From: Patescibacteria group bacterium | GTDB taxonomy: Bacteria > Patescibacteriota > Minisyncoccia > Minisyncoccales > JAGOPM01 | Length of the DNA stretch: 5,277 nt | Direction of reading: 5' to 3' | Assembly: GCA_022710815.1 (NCBI GenBank) | Contig: JAKLGF010000035.1 | Coordinates: forward strand, 1 to 5,277 | In this document: piece after piece, positions 1 to 5,277 of the stretch | Layout of the letters: the number at the start of each line of letters is the position of its first letter | How positions within the stretch are numbered: the stretch's first letter is position 1 | Translations under genes and position numbers: made by a program | Notes under the pieces: generated by a model | What the model saw: only the letters and a program-made list of their open reading frames with translations | Told to the model about the DNA's origin: nothing | Database searches by the model: none

Positions 1-535
1 CTCCCTTCATCCAACCAATACCTAATCTATTGGCTAGGGGAGCATAGATTTCTAGAGTTTCTCTAGCCATTCTTTTCTGCTTTTCTTCAGATAAAGATTC
101 CAGGGTTTTTAAATTATCTAATCTGTCAGCCAATTTAATGAAAGCGCCTCTGACATCTTCACTCAAAGCCAGAATCATTTTTTTAAGATTCTCGGCATAA
201 CGTTCCATTCCATGATACTCAATCTTGCTGATCTTGGTTACCAAGGAAACAATTTTTACTATTTCCTTATTAAATTGTTTTTTGAATTCTTCTTCGCAAT
301 CTGGGTGATCTTCGACAACGTCATGCAAAAGACAGGCCGCAATAGTTGTGGTGTCTAATTTGAGCCTGACTAGGGTTACAGCAGCTCTAAGAGGATGTTG
401 GATATACGGTTCTCCTGAAGCCCTTTTTTGATCTTGGTGGGCTTTTGATGCGAATTCGTAGGCCTTATTGATTGTCTCGATTTCAATATCGGGGTTATGC
501 TTTTTTATTTCTAGAATAAGGCCATTGATCGTCAT
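1..535 (-). CDS. rel: RelA/SpoT-family (p)ppGpp synthetase/hydrolase, N-terminal HD domain (partial)
   Basis: The gene starts at the ATG at 533-535 and runs off the left edge after 178 codons. The visible part is the HD hydrolase domain of the RelA/SpoT (Rsh) family, which removes the 3'-pyrophosphate of (p)ppGpp in the cytosol. Seen directly: K37-R38, a QHPLRAA block with H47, an HDVVED motif at 71-76, and ADRLDN at 136-141. By comparison with Rel from Streptococcus these match the R, H, HD, ED, D and N residues that bind nucleotide and manganese, so the hydrolase site appears intact. The usual ADRLHN motif has Asp140 in place of His. The APLANRLGIGWMKG end (165-178) is the conserved link that in full-length Rsh proteins leads into the synthetase domain. 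Whether that domain, or TGS/ACT domains, follow cannot be seen. The start overlaps the topA stop (ATGA) and has no Shine-Dalgarno sequence, suggesting translational coupling. An HD-only short hydrolase is the alternative. Confidence 0.9.
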   Translation of the reverse strand, partial: MTINGLILEIKKHNPDIEIETINKAYEFASKAHQDQKRASGEPYIQHPLRAAVTLVRLKLDTTTIAACLLHDVVEDHPDCEEEFKKQFNKEIVKIVSLVTKISKIEYHGMERYAENLKKMILALSEDVRGAFIKLADRLDNLKTLESLSEEKQKRMARETLEIYAPLANRLGIGWMKG

Positions 536-2568
536 TTCTTATAATCGCATTCTTTGTTTGAGCACTTCACAACGTTTTTTATACTCTGAGTTAAAATCTT
601 GCCACATTTGGGACAGAATTCATCAATCGGTTTGTCCCAAGTTGCAAATTGGCATTTGGGCCAATTAGAACAAGAAAAGAAGATCTTTCCGCGTTTAGTT
701 TTCTTTTGGATAATATCGCCCTCTTTGCATTCGGGGCATTTAATTTCAATCTTAGCTGTTTCTAGTGGAGCAGTGTATTTGCAATCAGGGAATCCACTGC
801 AAGCATAGAATTTCCCAAATCTTCCAAATTTAATAATTAATGGTTTGCCACAGTCAGGACAAATCTTATCTGTCTTTTCATCAGCTGGCTTGAATCCCTG
901 GATTTCTTTTTCTCCTTTGGCCAAGTCTTTGGCAAAAGGAAGATAAAAGTCTTTAACAACTTCCTGCCAATCTTTTTTGTTCTCGGCAATCTCATCTAAT
1001 TCATTTTCCATTTGAGCGGTAAAATTGTAATCTACTATTTCTGAGAAATATTGAGCTAGCAAATCATTGACCGATGTTCCAATTTCAGTAGGAGTAAATC
1101 TCTTTTGATCATCTTTGATAACATAGTTTCTTTCTTGAACAACAGAAATGATTGAAGAATAGGTGGAAGGTCTTCCAATTCCATATTCCTCTAATTTTTT
1201 AATAAGGCTGGCATCATTGTATCGGGCTGGAGGTTGAGTGAAATGTTGCTCTGGATTGAGCTTGTCTAAATCCAAATTTTCTCCTTTTTCTAAAGCTGGG
1301 ACATATTTATCTTCTTGTTTTTGAGGATAGATTTTCAAGAATCCATCAAACTTGATTGAGCTACCAGTAGCGCGGAAAGTATAGTTCTTGGCTACAATGT
1401 CTGCTCCAAAAGAATCAAAAATTGCTGGTTGAGCTTGGCAAGCCAAGAATCTCCTCCAGATTAATTCATAAATCTTTATCTGTTTAGGATTGAGCTTATC
1501 TTTCAAAGATTGGGGAGTGTTGTCAGGATGAGTGGGTCTGATTGCTTCGTGGGCCTCTTGAGCCATTTTGGATTTTGTCTTGAAATGGCGGGGGACATCT
1601 AGGGCATATTCTTTGCCTAGGTTTTTGGATAAATAATCGTGAGCATCTTTAAGGGATTGCTCAGACAAATTAGTAGAATCTGTTCTGTGATAGCTGATCA
1701 AACCTTGTTCATATAACTGTTGGGCCAAAGACATAGTCATTTTGGCGCTGTATTTCAATGTGTTCCAAGCATTTTGTTGCAAGGTGCTGGTAGTGAAAGG
1801 AGGAGAGGGAAGCTTGCGAGTTTCTTTTTGTTCAACTTCTTCAACAATATATTGGGCGTTTTCTAAGTCTTTTAAAATTTGTTTGGCTTCTTGTTCGTTT
1901 TTTATCTCCAACTTATCTACTGCTTTTCCATCTTTTTTAGAAAGAGAAGCTTCAAAAATCTCTTTGGAATTTTTCTTTTTGAGCAAAGCTTGGACAGACC
2001 AGTATTCTTGGGGAATAAAAGCCAGGATTTCTTTTTCTCGATCGCAGATTAATCTCAAAGCAATTGATTGTACTCTTCCAGCTGACAATCCTTTGGCAAT
2101 TTTTTTCCAAAGCAGGGGAGAGAGCTTATAGCCCACTAGTCTGTCTAAGATTCTTCTGGCTTGCTGGGAATTAACCAAATTGATGTCTATATCCCTTGGA
2201 TTGTCTAAAGCATCTTGGATTGCGCTTTGAGTAATTTCATGAAAAGCAATTCTTTTGTATTTGACTTTAGCTTTGGAATCCAAAATGGATAAAATATGCC
2301 AGGAAATAGCTTCTCCTTCTCGGTCAGGATCCGTAGCTAGTATTACATTATCAGCTTCTAGGGCAGCCTTTTTGAGAGCTGTTACATTCTTTTTGGCTTT
2401 AGTAGGAATTACATATTTAGGTTCAAATCCATTATCTACATCTATTCCCAAATCGCTTTTAGGCAAGTCTCTGACATGGCCGAAAGAAGCAAGTATTTTG
2501 TAATTCTTGCCTAAGAATTTTGTTATTGTCTTAGATTTGGTAGGACTCTCTACGATTATTAAATCCAT
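532..2568 (-). CDS. topA: DNA topoisomerase I (type IA)
   Basis: This 678-residue type IA topoisomerase relaxes negative supercoils by cutting and passing one DNA strand through a 5'-phosphotyrosine link. The TOPRIM domain opens with IIVESPTKSKTI (catalytic Glu7) and has ATDPDREGEA at 78-87, where D80, D82 and E84 bind magnesium. SAGRVQS follows at 162-168. The active-site tyrosine is Y293 in GLISYHRTDS (289-298), with R295 beside it; the common form has Met where His294 lies. HEAIRPT (340-346) and GIGRPSTY (463-470) are further family signatures. The C-terminus carries three four-cysteine zinc ribbons: C570/573/590/596, C611/614/633/639 and C652/655/669/674. I chose the ATG at 2566-2568 because family members begin right at the VESP strand. 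A TTG 14 codons upstream (2608-2610) would add a Lys/Asn-rich tail of no family character. No clear Shine-Dalgarno sequence precedes the ATG. dprA lies 62 bases upstream, and the TGA stop overlaps the rel start. Length is normal for a compact bacterial TopA. Confidence 0.97.
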   Translation of the reverse strand: MDLIIVESPTKSKTITKFLGKNYKILASFGHVRDLPKSDLGIDVDNGFEPKYVIPTKAKKNVTALKKAALEADNVILATDPDREGEAISWHILSILDSKAKVKYKRIAFHEITQSAIQDALDNPRDIDINLVNSQQARRILDRLVGYKLSPLLWKKIAKGLSAGRVQSIALRLICDREKEILAFIPQEYWSVQALLKKKNSKEIFEASLSKKDGKAVDKLEIKNEQEAKQILKDLENAQYIVEEVEQKETRKLPSPPFTTSTLQQNAWNTLKYSAKMTMSLAQQLYEQGLISYHRTDSTNLSEQSLKDAHDYLSKNLGKEYALDVPRHFKTKSKMAQEAHEAIRPTHPDNTPQSLKDKLNPKQIKIYELIWRRFLACQAQPAIFDSFGADIVAKNYTFRATGSSIKFDGFLKIYPQKQEDKYVPALEKGENLDLDKLNPEQHFTQPPARYNDASLIKKLEEYGIGRPSTYSSIISVVQERNYVIKDDQKRFTPTEIGTSVNDLLAQYFSEIVDYNFTAQMENELDEIAENKKDWQEVVKDFYLPFAKDLAKGEKEIQGFKPADEKTDKICPDCGKPLIIKFGRFGKFYACSGFPDCKYTAPLETAKIEIKCPECKEGDIIQKKTKRGKIFFSCSNWPKCQFATWDKPIDEFCPKCGKILTQSIKNVVKCSNKECDYKK

Positions 2569-2594
2569 TTTTTTGTTTTTCTTCTGACAAAGAT

Positions 2595-2623
2595 AGTGTA
2601 CTACAAACAAGGCTTGCGGGCAA
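2595..2623 (-). promoter_or_regulatory. Possible sigma70-type promoter for topA-rel
   Basis: Read on the minus strand, TTGCCC (2618-2623, four of six matches to TTGACA) lies 17 bases before TACACT (2595-2600, four of six matches to TATAAT). Transcription would begin about 20 bases before the topA ATG. Both boxes are mediocre and the -35 box falls inside the stem-loop at 2616-2629, so this may be chance in AT-rich DNA. It is listed because dprA-topA is the widest gap inside the otherwise tightly packed leftward cluster. Confidence 0.3.
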
Positions 2624-2629
2624 TCCCGC
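2616..2629 (-). other. GC-rich stem-loop between dprA and topA
   Basis: On the minus strand GCGGG, a four-base ATTG loop and CCCGC form a perfect five-pair, all-GC hairpin starting two bases after the dprA TAA. It stands out from AT-rich surroundings. It is followed by AAGCCTTGTTTGT, not by a clean U-run, so it is at best a weak or partial terminator. It could reduce read-through from pth-dprA into topA-rel, or protect the 3' end of the upstream message. The same stem would also form in the plus-strand orientation. Confidence 0.4.
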
Positions 2630-2630
2630 T

Positions 2631-3299
2631 TTAAAAAATTGTTTTTGGTTTTTTTAATTCTTGAATGATATCATCAGCTGTTTGCACTAAGATTGCTCCT
2701 TGTTTGATCAATTGATTACAGCCTTGGGAATTCTCTGAATCAATTCTCCCAGGAATAGCAAAGATCTTTTTCTTGTACTTCTTAGCCCAATTGGCTGTTA
2801 TCAATGATCCTGACTTTTCTTTGGCTTCCACAACTAGAATTCCTAAACTTAAAGCAGCAATAATTCTATTGCGAGCCGGAAAGCTGTATTTGTTTCCTGG
2901 AGTTTTGTTGGAATATTCAGAAATCAAACAGCCATGATTAGTAATTTCTTTAGCCAAGGACAAGTTTTCTTTAGGGAACATAACAGAATCATCTAGGCCA
3001 GTTCCTAGGACAGCAATAGTTTTTTGTTTAGCTTGCAGAGCTGCTTGGTGAGCACAGGTATCTATTCCTTGGGCTAGTCCGCTAATAATAACAAAACCAG
3101 ATTTAGCTAATTGATAGCCAATATCTGAAACAACAGCTTTTCCATAATCGGTCAGGTTGCGGGTACCGACAATAGCAAAACAGTGGCCAAGATTAGGTAA
3201 TTGGCCACAGACATAGATCTGCTCTACTTTAGGAGAGATATTTTTTAAAGCAATGGGGAAGTCTTTGTCTTTTGAAGATATTATTTGTATATCTCCCAT
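2631..3299 (-). CDS. dprA: DNA-processing protein A (DprA/Smf), core Rossmann domain only
   Basis: This 222-residue protein belongs to the DprA/Smf family, which binds incoming single-stranded DNA and loads RecA during natural transformation. Family signatures are clear: VGTR (44-47), SGLAQGID (73-80), GTGLD (99-103) followed by FPKEN, FPARNRIIAALS (140-151), SGSLITA (163-169), and PGR at 183-185 with a later GCNQLIKQGA. Together they make up nearly all of the extended Rossmann fold. DprA proteins are commonly about 280-380 residues; this one has only about 40 residues before the VGTR strand and stops soon after the Rossmann fold. It therefore lacks the N-terminal SAM-like domain and the C-terminal winged-helix (DML1-like) domain found in many homologues. 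The ATG begins two bases after the pth stop with no Shine-Dalgarno sequence, so it is probably translated by coupling. DprA next to TopA is a common bacterial gene pair. The reading frame is intact and I see no frameshift at either end. Confidence 0.93.
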   Translation of the reverse strand: MGDIQIISSKDKDFPIALKNISPKVEQIYVCGQLPNLGHCFAIVGTRNLTDYGKAVVSDIGYQLAKSGFVIISGLAQGIDTCAHQAALQAKQKTIAVLGTGLDDSVMFPKENLSLAKEITNHGCLISEYSNKTPGNKYSFPARNRIIAALSLGILVVEAKEKSGSLITANWAKKYKKKIFAIPGRIDSENSQGCNQLIKQGAILVQTADDIIQELKKPKTIF

Positions 3300-3301
3300 T
3301 T

Positions 3302-3853
3302 TTAATTGAATTTCCCAGCTGCTATTTGATAGCCATTGCTAGCAATTTCTTGCACAGCCTGGCAGGCTTGTTTAATAGTCTCTTTTACAGCAGCTGCATC
3401 TTTTTTAGAAAAGGAGCTGAGAACAAATTGGGCTGTTTCTTCTTTTTTAGTTTTTCCAATCCCAATTCTGATTCTGATGAAATTTTTGGATTTAATGTGG
3501 TCAATTATGGACTGGACTCCTTTGTGCCCTCCAGAATTCTTGTTTTGGGACAATTTTATCCCTCCTATGGGCAAATCCAGGTCATCATGGACAACAATAA
3601 TTTTGTCAGGCTTGATTTTGAAATCCTTGGCTATTTTCTTAACTGCTTGGCCAGAATTGTTCATGAAAGTTAGGGGTTTGACCAAAATAGCCTCTTGCCC
3701 AGCAATGATTGTTTTAGCCAAAAGAGCAGAATAGGCCTTTTTTTCCTGCCACTTAGCATCAGGATCGAGCTGGTCTAAAACTGCAAAGCCCAGATTATGC
3801 TTGGTGTCTTTTAATTCTTCTCCAGGGTTTCCTAGGCCGGTAATTAAAAACAT
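3302..3853 (-). CDS. pth: Peptidyl-tRNA hydrolase
   Basis: This 183-residue enzyme cleaves the ester bond of peptidyl-tRNAs released from stalled ribosomes, recycling tRNA in the cytosol. The N-terminal GLGNPG block (6-11, with Asn9) and the catalytic His19 in TKHNLG match the family. So do LVKPLTFMNNSG (57-68, Asn65), HDDLDLPIG (89-97, Asp90) and the SGGHKGVQSI loop (107-116). By comparison with the E. coli enzyme, N9, H19, N65 and D90 are the expected active-site residues. The E. coli loop reads GGHNG; here Lys111 takes the place of that Asn (N114 in E. coli). Length is slightly below the usual 185-195, with a short C-terminus. The start is the first ATG after an in-frame TAA about 21 bases upstream. 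It has no real Shine-Dalgarno sequence. The gene is first in the leftward cluster and divergent from lepB. Confidence 0.96.
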   Translation of the reverse strand: MFLITGLGNPGEELKDTKHNLGFAVLDQLDPDAKWQEKKAYSALLAKTIIAGQEAILVKPLTFMNNSGQAVKKIAKDFKIKPDKIIVVHDDLDLPIGGIKLSQNKNSGGHKGVQSIIDHIKSKNFIRIRIGIGKTKKEETAQFVLSSFSKKDAAAVKETIKQACQAVQEIASNGYQIAAGKFN

Positions 3854-3871
3854 ATTTTTTATCTTTAATAC

Positions 3872-3900
3872 ATATTACCAGAAAAAAAGGCTTTTCCCAA
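3872..3900 (-). promoter_or_regulatory. Predicted promoter for the pth-dprA(-topA-rel) cluster
   Basis: On the minus strand TTGGGA (3895-3900) is a four-of-six match to the sigma70 -35 box. After exactly 17 bases comes TAATAT (3872-3877), preceded directly by TGG (3878-3880), giving an extended -10 element TGnTAATAT. Transcription would begin near 3865, leaving an untranslated leader of roughly a dozen bases before the pth ATG. Position, spacing and the TGn motif support it; the -10 hexamer itself matches at only four positions. Confidence 0.5.
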
Positions 3901-3903
3901 GCC
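3889..3903. repeat. Short inverted repeat between the divergent promoters
   Basis: GGCTT (3889-3893) and AAGCC (3899-3903) form a perfect inverted repeat around the five-base centre TTCCC. It covers the predicted pth -35 box and ends four bases before the predicted lepB -35 box, a position where a bound regulator could affect both directions. Five-base arms are short enough to arise by chance, so an operator role is only a suggestion. Confidence 0.25.
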
Positions 3904-3907
3904 AATC

Positions 3908-3935
3908 TTGCTAAAAAGTCCAAAGTTTGTATAAT
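3908..3935 (+). promoter_or_regulatory. Predicted promoter for lepB-hisS, likely giving a near-leaderless mRNA
   Basis: TATAAT at 3930-3935 is a perfect -10 box. TTGCTA at 3908-3913 matches the -35 consensus at four of six positions with a 16-base spacer. Only eight bases (3936-3943) separate the -10 box from the lepB ATG, so initiation at the usual six to eight bases downstream would place the first transcribed base within about two bases of the start codon. The last T of the box is also the first base of an in-frame TAA (3935-3937), which excludes a longer lepB protein. Confidence 0.65.
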
Positions 3936-3940
3936 AAGGA
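3936..3940 (+). promoter_or_regulatory. Shine-Dalgarno-like AAGGA before lepB
   Basis: AAGGA lies only three bases before the lepB ATG, closer than the usual five to nine. It sits immediately after the TATAAT box, so it would be absent from, or cut short in, a transcript starting at the predicted site. It would work as a ribosome binding site only if transcription begins further upstream. Confidence 0.3.
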
Positions 3941-3943
3941 ATC

Positions 3944-4534
3944 ATGGAAGACCCAAATAACGCTCATTTAGAGCCTGAAAACAAGAAAAGTAGGCTGGCT
4001 GGATTCAAGCAGAGCCTTATTGAAACCCTAGAGGTTTTCATTATTGCTGCTGTTATTGTTATCCCTATTAGAATGTTTGTCTTTCAGCCCTTTATTGTCA
4101 GCGGACCATCTATGGAAAACACTTTCCACGATGGCGACTATTTAATCGTTGACGAGATTTCCTACAGGTTTTCCAAGCCCCAGAGAGGCGATGTTGTCAT
4201 TTTTAACGCCCCTCCTGATCCTAAAACAAGATATATTAAAAGAATAATAGCTTTACCCGGAGAAACAATCAGGATTAAAGATGGAGATGTCTTTATTGAA
4301 AAAGATGATCAGAAAATGCAATTAACCGAAAGCTATTTGCCCAAAGATCTTAAGACCTTCACTTACAATGAAAAAGCCATTAAGCTTGGCCCAGATCAAT
4401 ATTTTGTAATGGGGGACAACCGTAATAATTCCAAAGATTCCCGTGAATGGGGACCCTTACCATATAATATGATAATTGGTAAAGTATCAATTAAAGTATT
4501 TTCCATGCCCGCAGCCTTTCAATTAAATCCGTAA
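3944..4534 (+). CDS. lepB: Signal peptidase I
   Basis: This 196-residue membrane serine protease removes signal peptides from exported proteins on the outer face of the cytoplasmic membrane. A charged cytoplasmic tail of about 25 residues is followed by one hydrophobic membrane segment (about 29-48). The catalytic domain follows. The nucleophile Ser56 sits in SGPSMENT (53-60) and the general-base Lys99 in RYIKRIIALPGE (96-107). The conserved GDNRNNSKDSREWG box spans 157-170. The Ser/Lys pair and order of boxes mark it as the bacterial (P-type) form. The size is that of the short single-span enzymes typical of Gram-positive and reduced bacteria, without the large extra domain of E. coli LepB. 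The ATG is fixed by an in-frame TAA three codons upstream. The gene heads the rightward unit; hisS follows after 13 bases and is probably co-transcribed. Confidence 0.97.
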   Translation: MEDPNNAHLEPENKKSRLAGFKQSLIETLEVFIIAAVIVIPIRMFVFQPFIVSGPSMENTFHDGDYLIVDEISYRFSKPQRGDVVIFNAPPDPKTRYIKRIIALPGETIRIKDGDVFIEKDDQKMQLTESYLPKDLKTFTYNEKAIKLGPDQYFVMGDNRNNSKDSREWGPLPYNMIIGKVSIKVFSMPAAFQLNP

Positions 4535-4547
4535 GCAACAAATTATT

Positions 4548-5277
4548 ATGAGCAAAGAAGAAGCAAAATCTAAATTCCAGGCCCCAACAGGCATGCACGA
4601 TATCTTGCCCGAAGATGTGGTGTTTTTTGATAAGGTCATCAATACAGTTTCTAAAGTAGCTCATGATTATTGTTTTTCTAGAATAGAAACTCCTGTCTTG
4701 GAAAACATTGAGGTTTACCAAAAAAGCACAGGATTAACTAGCGATATTGTTGAAAAAGAAATGTATGTTGTCAGAACCAAAGGTGATGACACTCTTTGTT
4801 TGAGGCCAGAATTTACTCCCGGAATTGTTAGAGCATATTTGCAGCATGGAATGTTTTCTTTGCCCAAACCAGTTAAATTGTTTTCTCATGGACCATTGTT
4901 TAGATATGAAAGACCACAGGCAGGAAGATACAGACAATTCAATCAATTCAATTTTGAAATATTTGGATCCAAAGATCCTATTGTTGATGCTCAAACAATC
5001 CAAATGTTTTATGCTATTCTCCAGGAATTGAAATTCAAAGATTTAGAAATCCAGATTAATAATATTGGATGCGCTTTATGCAGACCTCAGTATCGCAAGG
5101 TTTTAATGCGCTATCTCAAGTCAAAAGAAAAATTCTTATCCAGTGATTCTCAGAGAAGATTAAAAACCAATCCTCTTAGGATTTTAGACAGCAAGGATGA
5201 AAAAGATAGAGAAATAATTAATCAAGCTCCTCAGGTAGTGGATTATCTTTGTGAAGAATGCCATGCTCACTTCAAGA
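4548..5277 (+). CDS. hisS: Histidyl-tRNA synthetase (partial, N-terminal 243 residues)
   Basis: The first 243 codons of a class II aminoacyl-tRNA synthetase that charges tRNA-His with histidine; the gene runs off the right edge. The N-terminal PTGMHDILPED (13-23) and LRPEFTPGIVR (85-95) are HisRS signatures. Motif 2 is FRYERPQAGRYRQFNQ (118-133), with Arg119 and Glu121 in the expected places; the usual RQFHQ reads RQFNQ here (Asn132). The following insertion domain carries CALC (C175, C178) and CEEC (C235, C238), a four-cysteine set seen in many bacterial HisRS but absent from E. coli, and probably a metal site. TNPLRILDSK (207-216) is also typical. The histidine-binding motif, motif 3 and anticodon domain lie beyond the window. 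The ATG at 4548 is the only sensible start: an in-frame TAA lies 24 bases upstream (4524-4526) and no other ATG, GTG or TTG intervenes. No Shine-Dalgarno sequence is present in the 13-base gap after lepB. Confidence 0.96.
   Translation, partial: MSKEEAKSKFQAPTGMHDILPEDVVFFDKVINTVSKVAHDYCFSRIETPVLENIEVYQKSTGLTSDIVEKEMYVVRTKGDDTLCLRPEFTPGIVRAYLQHGMFSLPKPVKLFSHGPLFRYERPQAGRYRQFNQFNFEIFGSKDPIVDAQTIQMFYAILQELKFKDLEIQINNIGCALCRPQYRKVLMRYLKSKEKFLSSDSQRRLKTNPLRILDSKDEKDREIINQAPQVVDYLCEECHAHFK

Noticed and set aside
1742..2131. Plus-strand open frame of 129 codons inside topA
   Set aside because: It is antisense to conserved TopA core sequence and has no domain or start signal of its own.
2566..2610. 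TTG start at 2608-2610 extending TopA by 14 residues
   Set aside because: Family members begin directly with the VESP strand. The extension is Lys/Asn-rich, starts at a rare codon and has no Shine-Dalgarno sequence. The ATG at 2566-2568 fits far better.
2631..3299. dprA as a truncated pseudogene
   Set aside because: All core motifs are present in one frame with a proper ATG and TAA, and neither flank shows remnants of the missing domains in another frame. A reduced but working gene is more likely.
3272..3734. Plus-strand open frames of about 130 codons over pth
   Set aside because: They are antisense to pth, whose active-site motifs are unmistakable. The hydrophobic runs come from reversed codons of the real gene.
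4491..5003. Minus-strand open frames of 76 and 89 codons over the lepB end and hisS
   Set aside because: They lie antisense to a strongly conserved HisRS and lepB, have no recognisable motifs and no start signals. They are shadows of the real genes.
1..5277. Alternative genetic code with TGA read as glycine or tryptophan
   Set aside because: No in-frame TGA interrupts any of the six genes, and TGA serves as the topA stop exactly where the family ends and rel begins.
1..5277. Mobile element, CRISPR array, tRNA or other RNA gene, or new defence system
   Set aside because: Coding sequence fills nearly the whole window with recognised housekeeping families. The gaps are 90 bases or less and show no repeats, cloverleaf or transposase remnants.

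Overview
This 5.3 kb window is a compact, AT-rich stretch of bacterial chromosome holding six housekeeping genes, four read leftwards and two rightwards. The likely source is a small-genome bacterium, perhaps Candidate Phyla Radiation/Patescibacteria (Parcubacteria-like). That guess rests on the very tight packing, the near absence of Shine-Dalgarno sequences, a DprA reduced to its core fold, and the style of the HisRS and TopA sequences. It is an inference from pattern, not from a phylogeny. The genetic code looks standard: TGA is used as the stop of topA.

Minus strand, read from about 3850 down to 1: pth (peptidyl-tRNA hydrolase, 3302-3853), dprA (DNA-processing protein A, 2631-3299), topA (DNA topoisomerase I, 532-2568) and the first 178 codons of a RelA/SpoT-type (p)ppGpp enzyme (535 to beyond position 1). 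pth and dprA are 2 bases apart. dprA and topA are separated by 62 bases that contain a GC-rich stem-loop and a weak possible promoter. topA and rel overlap by four bases (ATGA). This looks like one operon, possibly with an internal promoter or attenuator before topA.

Plus strand: lepB (signal peptidase I, 3944-4534), followed after 13 bases by hisS (histidyl-tRNA synthetase, from 4548, cut by the right edge after 243 codons).

The only sizeable regulatory region is the 90-base gap 3854-3943 between the divergent pth and lepB genes. It carries two back-to-back sigma70-like promoters whose -35 boxes are seven bases apart, with a short inverted repeat over the middle. The lepB -10 box is a perfect TATAAT ending eight bases before the ATG, so the lepB transcript is predicted to be leaderless or nearly so.

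The genes serve translation quality control and tRNA charging (pth, hisS), DNA topology and single-stranded DNA handling (topA, dprA), the stringent response (rel) and protein export (lepB). I found no mobile element, CRISPR array, RNA gene or clearly new system. The points worth a second look are the promoter layout, the reduced DprA, the weak translation signals and a few substitutions next to active-site motifs.
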